Assembly (NCBI GenBank): GCA_020636895.1
Contig: JACJWZ010000001.1
Coordinates: forward strand, 1,169,501-1,233,500
Direction: 5' to 3'
DNA from: Thermoleophilales bacterium
GTDB lineage: Bacteria; Actinomycetota; Thermoleophilia; Solirubrobacterales; 70-9
Length of the DNA stretch: 64,000 nucleotides
The notes below the pieces were generated by a model that was not told the DNA's origin, made no database searches, and worked only from the letters and a program-made list of their open reading frames with translations. Of the stretch, positions 38,788-48,210 are shown in pieces. The position numbers were made by a program, and so were the translations under genes. Positions within the stretch are counted from its first letter, which is position 1; each line of letters begins with the position of its first letter.

Positions 38788-41019
38788 TCAGCCGGCGGGC
38801 TTGTCGGCTACGAGCATGAAGCCTGAGATCGCCAGCTCGGAAGCTTCGAGCCCGCGATAACGGGGCAGCAGGCGGTCACGGATGGACTCGACGAGCGCCA
38901 GTGACGCACGATCGGGTTCGAGGCCCTCGAGGGGGACGAAGCGATCGAGCTCGCCGTCGCTTCCGATCGTGTTCGTGACCAGGAACGAGGCGTCGTAGCC
39001 ACGCCGGAGCATCTCGTCGCGGTACCAGCCGACGAGGACCCGGTTGGGGAGGCCGGCGCTGGACTCGCCCATCCATCGGTAAGTCCGATCGGAGACGGTC
39101 AGGAACGTGAGTGGGTTCAAGCCGCCCTCGCTGAACAAGCCGTGGTCCTCGAGATCGACCTTGTGGATCATCCGCCCCCCGGGAGCGAGCAGGCGGTCCA
39201 TCGCGGTGAACGCCGCCTCGAGGTCGCCGACGTGCTCGAGGACCGCCCGCGAGACGACGAGGTCGAAGCCTCCACCGAGCACTTCGGCCGCGACCTCGAT
39301 GGGCGTCTCCTCCAGCTGACGGAGCCCTGCCGCCTCGAGATCGGGCTCAGGGCCCGAGAGCGCCTCAGCGACACGGGCCGAGCCGGGGCCATCCAAGCGC
39401 TCGGCGAGCGCTGCGTAGATCCGGCGCTGGTTCTCGGGGTTGCGGTAGGGGACGAACCGATCGGTTGCAACGACCTCGTTCGCTCCGGCGGCGAGGAAAC
39501 TGAGGGCGACGCCGAAGTTGTCCCCGGGCCCGAGCTCGAGGACTTTGGCGCCCTCGAGGTCCGCGATTGCGAGGCCGCCATGGAGCAGGTAGTCGCCGAA
39601 GACGCCGTCGATGTAGTCGAGGCTCGTCTGCAGGGGCAGGGACCAGTGCGTGGCACCCATGGGGTTGTCGCGGCGTCCCGTCAAGCGCCGGACGTCGCGG
39701 ACCCGCTCGGCGGCGATGCGGCCGCCGATCGCCATCGTGCGCGACCGCTTCGCGGCACGCTTCAACCTCGACTTGGTGTCGGACACGGCGGGGGAAGATA
39801 GCTCCGCCGAACCCGGATCTCCGTCTCCGAGCAGCGAGGAGTAGAGGGCCTCGAGTCGCCTGATCCACGCATCGATCCCGTAGAGCTCAGCCTGCAGCCT
39901 GCGTCCCTCCTCACCAAGCCGCCTCCGAAGCGAAGGATCGTCGAGCAACCGGGTCAGCCCGGCGGCGAGCGCGGCCGGATCACGCGGTGGCACGAGCAAC
40001 CCGGTCTCGTCCTCACGCACCAGCTCCGGCAGCCCGCCGACCTCGGTGGCGACGACGGGTAGCCCTGCGCCCATGTACTCCATGACCGACAGCGGCCCAC
40101 CCTCGAAATCGGAGCAGCAGACCGCAACGTCAGCCGCGGCGAGGATGTCGGCCACGTCGGAGCGCGCTCCCGGGATCAGGACGGATTCGCTGACGTCGAG
40201 TCGGCCGCGGAGATCCTCGAGCTTGGCGCGCTCACCACCCTCGCCTGCGATCAGGAAACGCGTACCCCTATGGCGTTCGGGCAGGAGAGAGGCGGCCTCG
40301 ACCAGAACCTCGAACGCCTTCTCGGGCCGCAGGTGCCCGACGCTGACGACGAGCGGAATCCCCTCCTCGATCTCGAAAGCAGCCCGTGCCCTTGCCCCGC
40401 TTCCACCGGGACGCGGAGGGACGCCGTTGGGAACGAGCACGACCTTGCCCTCCGGGACCTTCTCGATCTCGAGCATCTGTCGCATCCCCTCGCCCGACAC
40501 CGCGACGAAGGCGTCGACGAGACGCCCGATGACGAAGCGATCGACCAGCGGCCGAGCACCGCCGTTCTCGTAGGCCCACATGTGCTCGTGAGCCACGACG
40601 GCTCGGGTTCGCATCAGCGTTCCGAAGATCGCAGCCCAGACGTTCGACCCGAACAGGTGGCCATGGAGGACGCGCACGTCTTCATCGCGAAGCTTCCGCA
40701 GCAGGGGCAGCCACGCTCGCAGCGACCAGCGACCCCTTCGCCGCACGGGGATGATCTCGACACCATCCGACCGCAGCCTCGCCAGCATCCCCGCGGCGGG
40801 CTCCTGGGTCTCGAACTCGTCGCTCCAGCGGGTCAGGCAGAGAGCCCTGCTGAAGCGCTCCGGATCGAGGCGGGCGGCGTTCTCGATCGCAAGGCGCTCA
40901 CCGCCGCCCGGGTTCTCGAGGCTGTCGAGCAGCACGACGACGCCGACCCGATCGCCGGTCGCCTGGTGCGGGGCTGAAAGCGTCGTGGCGTCCCCCTCGG
41001 AGTTCAGGCTGAGGCGCAT
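38788..41019 (-). CDS. fusion of GT4 glycosyltransferase and SAM methyltransferase
   Basis: A 743-aa protein. Residues about 20-400 are a GT-B glycosyltransferase family 4 unit (VVLLDSLENPGGGERL, VPNGVPPRPGG, VSVGHLRPEKAFEVLVEA, ADVAVCCSDFEGGPLSVMEYMGAGLPVVATEVGG). After a linker, residues about 470-743 form a class I methyltransferase (KVLELGPGDNFGVALS, FDLVVSRAVLEHVGDLEAAF). Adding and methylating a sugar on the same chain end is the likely joint role. The start at ATG 41019 faces the flippase start 24 bp away. Confidence 0.88.
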   Translation of the reverse strand: MRLSLNSEGDATTLSAPHQATGDRVGVVVLLDSLENPGGGERLAIENAARLDPERFSRALCLTRWSDEFETQEPAAGMLARLRSDGVEIIPVRRRGRWSLRAWLPLLRKLRDEDVRVLHGHLFGSNVWAAIFGTLMRTRAVVAHEHMWAYENGGARPLVDRFVIGRLVDAFVAVSGEGMRQMLEIEKVPEGKVVLVPNGVPPRPGGSGARARAAFEIEEGIPLVVSVGHLRPEKAFEVLVEAASLLPERHRGTRFLIAGEGGERAKLEDLRGRLDVSESVLIPGARSDVADILAAADVAVCCSDFEGGPLSVMEYMGAGLPVVATEVGGLPELVREDETGLLVPPRDPAALAAGLTRLLDDPSLRRRLGEEGRRLQAELYGIDAWIRRLEALYSSLLGDGDPGSAELSSPAVSDTKSRLKRAAKRSRTMAIGGRIAAERVRDVRRLTGRRDNPMGATHWSLPLQTSLDYIDGVFGDYLLHGGLAIADLEGAKVLELGPGDNFGVALSFLAAGANEVVATDRFVPYRNPENQRRIYAALAERLDGPGSARVAEALSGPEPDLEAAGLRQLEETPIEVAAEVLGGGFDLVVSRAVLEHVGDLEAAFTAMDRLLAPGGRMIHKVDLEDHGLFSEGGLNPLTFLTVSDRTYRWMGESSAGLPNRVLVGWYRDEMLRRGYDASFLVTNTIGSDGELDRFVPLEGLEPDRASLALVESIRDRLLPRYRGLEASELAISGFMLVADKPAG

Positions 41020-41043
41020 CGATATGGGACAACCTACCTGTCC

Positions 41044-42573
41044 ATGAGCACGAACCCGAGCCCTGAATGGGAGGACGACGAGCCCCCCGGTCTCGCGGGC
41101 ACCGTCCTTCGCGGCGTCGGCTACGCGGCCGGCGGCTTCGCCTTGGCCCAAGCGCTCAACCTCGGGTTCTACATCGCGCTCGCCCGACTGCTGAGCCCGT
41201 CCGAGTTCGGCACTTACGCGGCGGCGACCGTGCTCCTCGGGTTCACGCTGTTGATGACTGAAGGGGGGTTGGTCTCGGCGGTTGTCCAGCGCCGGGACCG
41301 CGTCGAGGAGGCGCAAAGCACCGCCGTCGTCGCGACCATCACCGCCGGCGTTGTCTTCAGCATCCTCTCCGCGGCCGTCTCACCCCTGATCGGGCTCCTC
41401 TTCGACAGCAGCGAGGTGACCGTCCTGGCCGCCGCGATGTCGGGAACGATCCTGCTCACCGCGATCGGCGCCGTACCGGAGGCGATACTCCAGCGGCGCT
41501 TCTCGTTCCTGCGACGTCTCGTCATCGAGCCGATCCAGGTGGTCGTATTCGGCACGGTCGCGGTCGTCTGCGCTGTCCAGGGCCTCGGCCCATGGTCGTT
41601 GGTCATCGGCAACTACGCGGGCTTCGCGGTCAGCTCCGGCCTGGCCTGGGCGCTGGTCCGCTGGCGGCCGCAGCGCCGCTTGGTCTCCTTCGCGATGTGG
41701 CGCGAGCTCGTCGCCTTCGGACGCCACATCTTCACCTCGACGGCGATCCTCCAGCTCGGTGAGCAGGTCGCCGACACGGCGATCGTCGGACGCGGCCTCG
41801 GCACGGCACCCCTCGGCCAGTATCGCTACGCGTTCAGGATCGCCGCGACTCCGTTCCAACTCCTGCTCGCCGGCGCTTCCTACGTCATCTTCCCTGCGCT
41901 CTCGCGGATCGCGACCGACCGCGAACGCCTGCGCGGCGCCTTCCTTCGTTCGCTTCGTTGGATGTGCATCTTCGGCTTCCCAGCCGGCCTGATCCTGATC
42001 CCGCTCGGCCCCGCCCTCGCAGTACTCGTCTTCGGCGACGTCTGGCGGCCGGCCGGCGAGGCGGCGATCGCCATGTGCCTCTACACCGGCGCCGGCGCGA
42101 TCACCTCGATCACCTCCGAGGGACTGAAAGCGGACGGCCGACCCGACATGCTGGTCCGCATGCACGCGATCACAACCGGGGTCACAGCCGGATCGATGCT
42201 TGCGCTGCTGCCGCTCGGGCTGACGGCGGTCGCCGCGGGGCTCTCGCTCGGCGGCGTCGCCGGTGCGCTCTACGCGCTGCGCGCGACGCGGCTCCAGCTC
42301 GGGGTACCCCTGCGCTCCACCTGGCGCGAGATCTGGCCGCCCGCTCTCGCCGGCACGGTGATGGCGCTGGTCCTGCTTCCCCTCGACCGCCTCGTCCTCG
42401 ACCCCACCTCACACGGGACATTCGCGGGGCTCTGCCTGGTGGGTCTGGAGGGTTTGGCCGGAGCGGCTATCTTCACCGCCGCGATGCACCTGCTCGCACC
42501 GCACTCCGTCGCTGAATTCGTCACGGAGATCCGAGCCCGGATCGCAGCCCGCACGCAGGGAGCGACCCCATGA
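41044..42573 (+). CDS. Wzx-type polysaccharide flippase
   Basis: A 509-aa membrane protein of the MOP superfamily with about 12-14 helices. The N-terminal segment GVGYAAGGFALAQALNLGFYIALARLLSPSEFGTYA and EAILQRRFSFLRR are typical of lipopolysaccharide or exopolysaccharide flippases that move undecaprenyl-linked repeat units outward. It is followed with ATGA overlaps by two glycosyltransferases, so it leads the rightward operon 41044-45958. Confidence 0.92.
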   Translation: MSTNPSPEWEDDEPPGLAGTVLRGVGYAAGGFALAQALNLGFYIALARLLSPSEFGTYAAATVLLGFTLLMTEGGLVSAVVQRRDRVEEAQSTAVVATITAGVVFSILSAAVSPLIGLLFDSSEVTVLAAAMSGTILLTAIGAVPEAILQRRFSFLRRLVIEPIQVVVFGTVAVVCAVQGLGPWSLVIGNYAGFAVSSGLAWALVRWRPQRRLVSFAMWRELVAFGRHIFTSTAILQLGEQVADTAIVGRGLGTAPLGQYRYAFRIAATPFQLLLAGASYVIFPALSRIATDRERLRGAFLRSLRWMCIFGFPAGLILIPLGPALAVLVFGDVWRPAGEAAIAMCLYTGAGAITSITSEGLKADGRPDMLVRMHAITTGVTAGSMLALLPLGLTAVAAGLSLGGVAGALYALRATRLQLGVPLRSTWREIWPPALAGTVMALVLLPLDRLVLDPTSHGTFAGLCLVGLEGLAGAAIFTAAMHLLAPHSVAEFVTEIRARIAARTQGATP

Positions 42574-43772
42574 GCGGACGACGCATCTCCTACCTCGTCT
42601 CCCGGTTCCCGACCAGCTCGGAGACGTTCATCGTCCGCGAGATGAACGCCGTCAGCGACCGCCACGGCGATCTCGAGATCGGCCTCATGTCGCTGTTCCC
42701 CTCCCCGAGCTCCTTCCTCCATCCGAGCGCTGAACGTTGGATGGAGGTCTTGGTGCGACCGACAGCTGCTCAATCCGCCTTCGCGTGCGTGGCGTGGATG
42801 CTGCGTCGCCCCATCGCCTCAAGTCGAGCGGTGGGAGCCGTGATAGCCGGCGCTTGGCGCTCCCCTCGCACGATGGGACGGTCGCTGGTGACGCTCCCGC
42901 TCGCCGCGGCGCACGCCCGCCGGATCCAACGCGAGGACGGCATCGACCACATCCATGCGCACTTCGCGGCCTATCCGACGCTCGCCGCATGGTTGATTCG
43001 ACGTCTGACCGGGATCCCATACAGCTTCACGGCCCACGCCTACGACATCTTCCTCGACCAGAGCCTTCTCGCCCTCAAGCTCGACGAGGCTGAGTTCGCG
43101 GTCACGATCTCGGAGTACAACCGGCGGTTCCTCTCCGGCTACCAGGCGAGCCCCCCGACGCCGATCGAGGTGATCCATTGTGGGATCGACCCGCTGATGT
43201 ACGAGTGCACCCGCCGAGCGATCCCCTCGGACGGTCCGGTCACCGCGGCGTGTGTCGCGACGCTCGAGGAGAAGAAGGGACATGCGGTCCTTCTCGCAGC
43301 GCTGGCCTCCTCCCCGCGTTTGGACCGAATGGAGCTCGAGCTCGTCGGCGACGGGCCGTTGCGAGCGGATCTCGAGCGCCAAGCCGCCGCCCTCGGCCTT
43401 TCCGGGCGGGTGCGCTTCAGGGGATCGCTCACCGAAGCCGAAGTGGCCGAGGTCCTCGCGCGAGCGCACATCTTCGTTCTCCCGAGCATCATCGCCCCCG
43501 ACGGGCAGATGGAGGGGCTGCCGGTCGCGCTCATGGAGGCACTCGCTTCTGGGCTGACTGCGGTCTCCACACGGCAGTCCGGGATCCCCGAGCTGATCCG
43601 CGACGGCGAGACGGGGTACCTCGCCGAGCCCGGCGACCCCAACGACCTGGCGCGCGCACTCGAGCGCGCGCTCACCGGCGACATCGACCCGGCGAAGGGA
43701 CGAGCGCTCGTCGAAGAGGAGTTCGACATCCGGAGCACAGCCGACCGCATGTACGAGCTGCTGACGGCATGA
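42570..43772 (+). CDS. GT4 family glycosyltransferase
   Basis: A 400-aa cytoplasmic GT-B enzyme. It begins ISYLVSRFPTSSETFIVREM, a hallmark of one GT4 branch, contains DHIHAHFAAYPTLAAWL and IHCGIDP, and ends with the donor-binding EGLPVALMEALASGLTAVST segment. It overlaps the flippase stop by ATGA and the next gene by ATGA. The sugar donor and acceptor cannot be read from the sequence. Confidence 0.92.
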   Translation: MSGRRISYLVSRFPTSSETFIVREMNAVSDRHGDLEIGLMSLFPSPSSFLHPSAERWMEVLVRPTAAQSAFACVAWMLRRPIASSRAVGAVIAGAWRSPRTMGRSLVTLPLAAAHARRIQREDGIDHIHAHFAAYPTLAAWLIRRLTGIPYSFTAHAYDIFLDQSLLALKLDEAEFAVTISEYNRRFLSGYQASPPTPIEVIHCGIDPLMYECTRRAIPSDGPVTAACVATLEEKKGHAVLLAALASSPRLDRMELELVGDGPLRADLERQAAALGLSGRVRFRGSLTEAEVAEVLARAHIFVLPSIIAPDGQMEGLPVALMEALASGLTAVSTRQSGIPELIRDGETGYLAEPGDPNDLARALERALTGDIDPAKGRALVEEEFDIRSTADRMYELLTA

Positions 43773-44722
43773 ACGCGGCGCCCCGCCACAGCGTCATCGT
43801 CCCTGCCTACAACGGACAGCGGACCATCCGAACGACGATCCAGTCGGTTCTCGCACAGACCGTCTCCGATCTCGAGTTGATCGTCATCGATGACGGCTCG
43901 GTGGACGCCACTCCCGACATCGTCGCCGAATACACCGCAGCGGATACCCGCGTGCAGCTGATTCGGCAGCCGAACGGCGGTACCGCCGCGGCGCGCAACC
44001 GCGGATTAGCGGCGGCTCGCGGCACCTTCGTCTCCATCCTCGACAACGACGATGCCTGGCTTCCCTGGCACCTCGAGCGGACGGCGGCTGCCCTCGAGGT
44101 CCGTCCGAATGTGGGGCTCGGATACGCCGACGCCTGGATCTTCAACGATGCGACCGGGCGCGTTAATCGGCGCACCTCGCTCAGCTTCTACCCCGACCGC
44201 GCCGCGCCCGACGCAGACGTGGAGAGCTTTCTCGCTGCGCTGCTCGTCAAGAACTTCATCATCGCCTCCTCCACGACGATGACCCGCACCGCTTTGGACC
44301 TCGTCGGCGGGTTCGAGGCCGCCTTGCGGGGCACAGACGACTGGGACATGTGGCTACGCATCGCCATGGCGGGAATGAACGCGTGCCAGGTCGATCCCGA
44401 GCCGACGACGATCCTTCGCTTCAGCGCCACCTCGCAGTCCAGCGACCTGGCCATGATGGTGCGCGGCAACACTGAGGTCCTCGAGCGGGTCGTCGCCCGC
44501 CTTCCGGACGGCTCCGGCGCCGGGGCGCTCGCCCGCGAGCGCCTGGCCATCAACGCCGAATGGCTCCGGAGCCTCGAGGACCCAACCCCTGGCGAGGCGA
44601 TCGAGGCCGCGCTCCGGCGTACACTCGGGCCGGTCAAGCGCGCGGCCCTCGCACACCGCGACCTCGTCGATCCGCCGGCGGCCGTGCGGGCCGTCATGCA
44701 GGTCGACGTCGCTGGGATCTAG
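43769..44722 (+). CDS. GT2 family glycosyltransferase
   Basis: A 317-aa GT-A enzyme. It starts HSVIVPAYNGQRTIRTTIQS, has the nucleotide-binding VIDDGSVDAT, ARNRGLAAARG and the DxD-like ILDNDDAW. Further on, GGFEAALRGTDDWDMWLRI contains the usual ED-type acidic motif as DDWD. ATG 43769 overlaps the stop of the previous gene; the longer frame from 43178 is a shadow of it. It belongs to the rightward operon. Confidence 0.92.
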   Translation: MNAAPRHSVIVPAYNGQRTIRTTIQSVLAQTVSDLELIVIDDGSVDATPDIVAEYTAADTRVQLIRQPNGGTAAARNRGLAAARGTFVSILDNDDAWLPWHLERTAAALEVRPNVGLGYADAWIFNDATGRVNRRTSLSFYPDRAAPDADVESFLAALLVKNFIIASSTTMTRTALDLVGGFEAALRGTDDWDMWLRIAMAGMNACQVDPEPTTILRFSATSQSSDLAMMVRGNTEVLERVVARLPDGSGAGALARERLAINAEWLRSLEDPTPGEAIEAALRRTLGPVKRAALAHRDLVDPPAAVRAVMQVDVAGI

Positions 44723-44737
44723 GGTTCTGCGGCCGCG

Positions 44738-45958
44738 ATGAGCCCAGCGCCCTTTACCAGCCGCAACGCCCGCAACCTTGCCGGGATGGTCGCCACGCTG
44801 CCGTGGCCGCCGAACGCGGTCGTTCTCGCCCGCAACGCGGTCTCGCTGCGACGCGAGCGGCCGTGGACCGGATTCGCCGGGCGCGACCCCGCGCGATTGA
44901 CGGAGCTCGCCGAAGCTGGGCTGCGTTGGTTCGCCCGATCCCAGGACGCCGTCGGGTCCGGTGGTGTCGGCGACTTCCGCTTCCAGGGCTGGACTCCGGG
45001 CTACCCTGAGGTGACCGGCTACATCATCCCCACGATGCTCGACTGGGCTGCGCGACTCAGCCGCGACGACCTCCGGGGCCGCGCCATCCGGATGGCTGAG
45101 TGGGAGCTCGGCATTCAGCAGCCCGACGGCGGCTTCGAGAGCTGGTACGAAGGCGAAGGGCGCCCGCCGGTCGTCTTCAACACGGGCCAGGTGATCCGCG
45201 GCCTCGTCCGTGCGGCGGCCGAGACCGGCGAGGAGCGGTTCCTCGACGGCGCCCGCCGGGCCGGGGACTGGATCATCTCAGGCCAGGAGCCCGACGGCAG
45301 CTTCTCCAAGGGCAACTACCTAGACATGACGCGGGTCTACGACGTGTACGCGACCGCCGCTCTCGCGCAACTGGCGAAGGCGAGCGGCGATGACCGCTAC
45401 GCACGGGCAGCGCTCGCCAACGCCGAGTTCGCGGTCAGCCAGCAGTTGCCGAACGGGTGGTTCGATCTCTGCGACAACGTGCCCGAGGGAAACGCAACCC
45501 CCAGCACCCACACCCTCGGCTACACCGCCGACGGCCTGCTGGAGATCGGCACGCTCCTCGACGAGCCCGAACTCGTCGCTGCCGGTGAGCTCACGGCGCG
45601 GGCTCTGCTCGATCAGGTGGAGCCCGGTGGCCGGCTGCCGGGCCGTTTCGATCGGAACTGGAGTCCGGCTGCCGAATACGTCGTCCTAACCGGCTCGTCG
45701 CAGCTCGGCATCCTGCTTGCACTGATCCATACCCGCACCGCCGAGGCGGATCTGATCGAAGGGGCCTGGGCGCTCCTGGACTTCGTCGCGTACTGCCAGC
45801 ACCTCAACTCGGTCGGGTCCAACAGACGGGGGGCGCTCACCGGCTCCTATCCCGTCTGGGGTCGATACGTGCCGCTCAAGTACCCGTCATGGGCGACGAA
45901 GTTCTACCTCGATCACATCCGGCTGCTGCTGGAGGCCGACACACCGAGCTCGGCGTAG
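44738..45958 (+). CDS. alpha/alpha-toroid protein of the polysaccharide operon
   Basis: A 406-aa protein without a signal peptide. Repeated helical hairpins with QQPDGGFESWY, GQEPDGSFSKG and QLPNGWFDL, each ending in Gly-Gly/Ser/Trp-Phe, indicate an (alpha/alpha)-toroid as in terpenoid cyclases, GH88/105 hydrolases or C5-epimerase-like enzymes. No catalytic residues are certain. It ends the rightward operon, 15 bp after the GT2 gene, and its 3' end overlaps the convergent tandem-GT4 gene by 46 bp. Confidence 0.75.
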   Translation: MSPAPFTSRNARNLAGMVATLPWPPNAVVLARNAVSLRRERPWTGFAGRDPARLTELAEAGLRWFARSQDAVGSGGVGDFRFQGWTPGYPEVTGYIIPTMLDWAARLSRDDLRGRAIRMAEWELGIQQPDGGFESWYEGEGRPPVVFNTGQVIRGLVRAAAETGEERFLDGARRAGDWIISGQEPDGSFSKGNYLDMTRVYDVYATAALAQLAKASGDDRYARAALANAEFAVSQQLPNGWFDLCDNVPEGNATPSTHTLGYTADGLLEIGTLLDEPELVAAGELTARALLDQVEPGGRLPGRFDRNWSPAAEYVVLTGSSQLGILLALIHTRTAEADLIEGAWALLDFVAYCQHLNSVGSNRRGALTGSYPVWGRYVPLKYPSWATKFYLDHIRLLLEADTPSSA

Positions 45959-48210
45959 ACCTCGCCGATCCGCTCGGACCAGCGATCGAGCGAGAACTCC
46001 GCCGGCAGGGTCGGACCGCCCGCCGGTCGGCCAACGGCGATCGCCTCGAGAAGTCCCGCTGCGAACTCATCAGGTTGCCGCGGTTCGATCACGATGCCCT
46101 CCGCCCGCTCGGCGATGAAGCGATGTGCGGCAATGTCCGAAGCGACGACCGGCAGGCCTGAGCTCAGGGCCTCGAGGACCGCGAACGGGGTCCCCCCTTC
46201 GCGCTCGCTGGTTGCGAGCAGCACGTCGGCTGCGGCGTACAGCTCCGTCGCATCGGCCACGGGCTCGATCGATCGGATTGCGCCATCGAGCCGAAGCCGC
46301 ACGGACAACTCGCCTGCGCGAGGATCGCTGGTGATGTGGAGCGCGCTGAGGTCCGAGAGCGTTTCGCGAGCCGTCGCAACGGTCCGCACGAACAGCTCCC
46401 CTCCCTTGAGGTCCCAGTTCCAAGCGAAGCCGAGTGCGACCGGACCCTTGGCGGGGAGTCCGAACCTGGCGCGGGCCTGGGATCGGCGCTCCGGACTCGG
46501 CGGCTGGAACCGCGCGCCGTCGATGCCGTTGGGAATGAAGTCGACCAACCCCCGAGGGGCCCCCCGGCTCTGCAGGTCGGCCGCGAGGTCCGGAGCGGGG
46601 CAGATCAGCCGGTCGACGAAGCGCGAGATCAGGCCGAACTTGACGACGTTGCGCACATAGACCGCGGGCTCATGGTTCAGCGCCGAGTGGACGTGCCAGA
46701 TCACCTTGGCGCGTGATGACGCCAAAGCCGCGCCCGCGGCCGCGATGTCGAAATCGGTGAAGTGCGTGTGGAGGATCACCGGTCCGTCGGATTCGTCGAT
46801 GACCTCACGCAGCCAGCGTCGAACCCCATCGCGATTTGTATCCGGAGCGAACCGAACCCGGGCGCCGACGGCACGCAAGGCGTCGATCCAGGTGTGGCCG
46901 GCTGCCCCAGCGCCGATGACTACCTCGGGCTCAGCCCCCGCGGCGATCGCCGCCCGGCAGGCGGCGGCGAGCATCGGGACGAAAGAGCCGGGATTGGGGT
47001 TCGCGAACTGAACGACTTGGATCACCCGTGGCTGCGGTCGCCGGCCGGGAGATGGGGGGCGCGGCCGTGATACTTGGAGGTCCAGCGCGTCCTCGTAGAG
47101 GTCGACGATCTCGTTGGAGATGGTCGGGATCGAGAGGCGCTCCGCGACCCAGGCGTGCGCCTCACGGGCCTCCCGATCTCGCAGCTCGACCGGCTGGTCG
47201 ATGGCCTCCATGGCTGCGTCCGCAAGGGCTACCGGATCCCGCCGGGTGATCCGGCAGGCATCGATTTCATCGGCGATGAACGTGTGGCCCGGGATCGGCG
47301 TCGCCACCACCGGGGTTCCGGTGGCGATCGACTCGAGAACGGTGTACGCCATCCCCTCCTCGCGGCTCGAGGAGAGGACGACGTCCGCGGCGGCGAAAAG
47401 CGTCCTTGACCGTGGTACCGGGGCGATGAAGCGAACATGCCCGGTGAGATCGAGCTTTGCCGCGTAGCGCTCGCTGATGGGCTCGTGGCCGCGGACGATC
47501 GCCAGGATGGAGTCGTCGCGGTCGACCATCACCCGCAGGGCCTCGAGAAAGGTGTCGGTCGCTTTCAGGTAGGTGTGCCAACCGAAGTGGAGCACCACCT
47601 TCGCCTCGGGCGGGAGGCCGAGCTCCTCCCGTGCGGATCGGCGGTCGGTTGCATCGGCCAGTGGATAGGCGTCAGCGTCGATCGCCGAGGGGATGAAGTG
47701 GACTCGGTCGTGAGGCGCGAGCCATTGCATCGTGCCGAGAGCGATGTTCGGCGCCGGGCAGATGATCCCGGCCACACCTCGTCCCAGAACCCCGAACTTC
47801 AGCACACCCCGCGTCACCAGCTGCGGACTTCTGGCAAGCGCGCTGTGCACGTGCCAGAACACCGAGGTGCTCTTCACCCCCGGCATCCGCGACGCGGTCA
47901 GCGCCGCGATATCCCACTTGGTGAAGTGCGTGTGCAGCACGGTCGGGCCCGGGTCGCCGTGAAGCTGCTCGGCGAGCCAACGGCTCCGGGTCGGGCGCGA
48001 GCGCAGGGCGCACTCCGGGGCGAATCGGATGCGCGAGTGTGCGTCCAGCTGACCGATCCAATCGACACCGGCTGCGCTCTCCGGCAGGACGACTTCGGTC
48101 CTCCAGCCACGCTCAGCCGCGGCGGCGAGGAAGCCGTCGAGCGCCGGTATGAAGGAGCCGCCCTGAGGCCGGTCGAACTCGACCACCTGCACGACACGCC
48201 GCGAGCTCAT
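45913..48210 (-). CDS. tandem GT4-GT4 glycosyltransferase
   Basis: A 765-aa protein made of two homologous GT-B units, about 5-375 and 393-765. The halves align closely: VVQVVEFDRPQGGSFIPAL with VIQVVQFANPNPGSFVPML, VLHTHFTKWDIAAL with ILHTHFTDFDIAAA, WHVHSALARSPQLV with WHVHSALNHEPAVY, and IICPAPNIA with LICPAPDLA. Both halves keep a C-terminal EG(M/G)...VLE...G.PVVA donor motif, so both may be active, as in bifunctional capsule polymerases. It overlaps the upstream GT4 gene by ATGA. Confidence 0.9.
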   Translation of the reverse strand: MSSRRVVQVVEFDRPQGGSFIPALDGFLAAAAERGWRTEVVLPESAAGVDWIGQLDAHSRIRFAPECALRSRPTRSRWLAEQLHGDPGPTVLHTHFTKWDIAALTASRMPGVKSTSVFWHVHSALARSPQLVTRGVLKFGVLGRGVAGIICPAPNIALGTMQWLAPHDRVHFIPSAIDADAYPLADATDRRSAREELGLPPEAKVVLHFGWHTYLKATDTFLEALRVMVDRDDSILAIVRGHEPISERYAAKLDLTGHVRFIAPVPRSRTLFAAADVVLSSSREEGMAYTVLESIATGTPVVATPIPGHTFIADEIDACRITRRDPVALADAAMEAIDQPVELRDREAREAHAWVAERLSIPTISNEIVDLYEDALDLQVSRPRPPSPGRRPQPRVIQVVQFANPNPGSFVPMLAAACRAAIAAGAEPEVVIGAGAAGHTWIDALRAVGARVRFAPDTNRDGVRRWLREVIDESDGPVILHTHFTDFDIAAAGAALASSRAKVIWHVHSALNHEPAVYVRNVVKFGLISRFVDRLICPAPDLAADLQSRGAPRGLVDFIPNGIDGARFQPPSPERRSQARARFGLPAKGPVALGFAWNWDLKGGELFVRTVATARETLSDLSALHITSDPRAGELSVRLRLDGAIRSIEPVADATELYAAADVLLATSEREGGTPFAVLEALSSGLPVVASDIAAHRFIAERAEGIVIEPRQPDEFAAGLLEAIAVGRPAGGPTLPAEFSLDRWSERIGEVYAELGVSASSSSRM

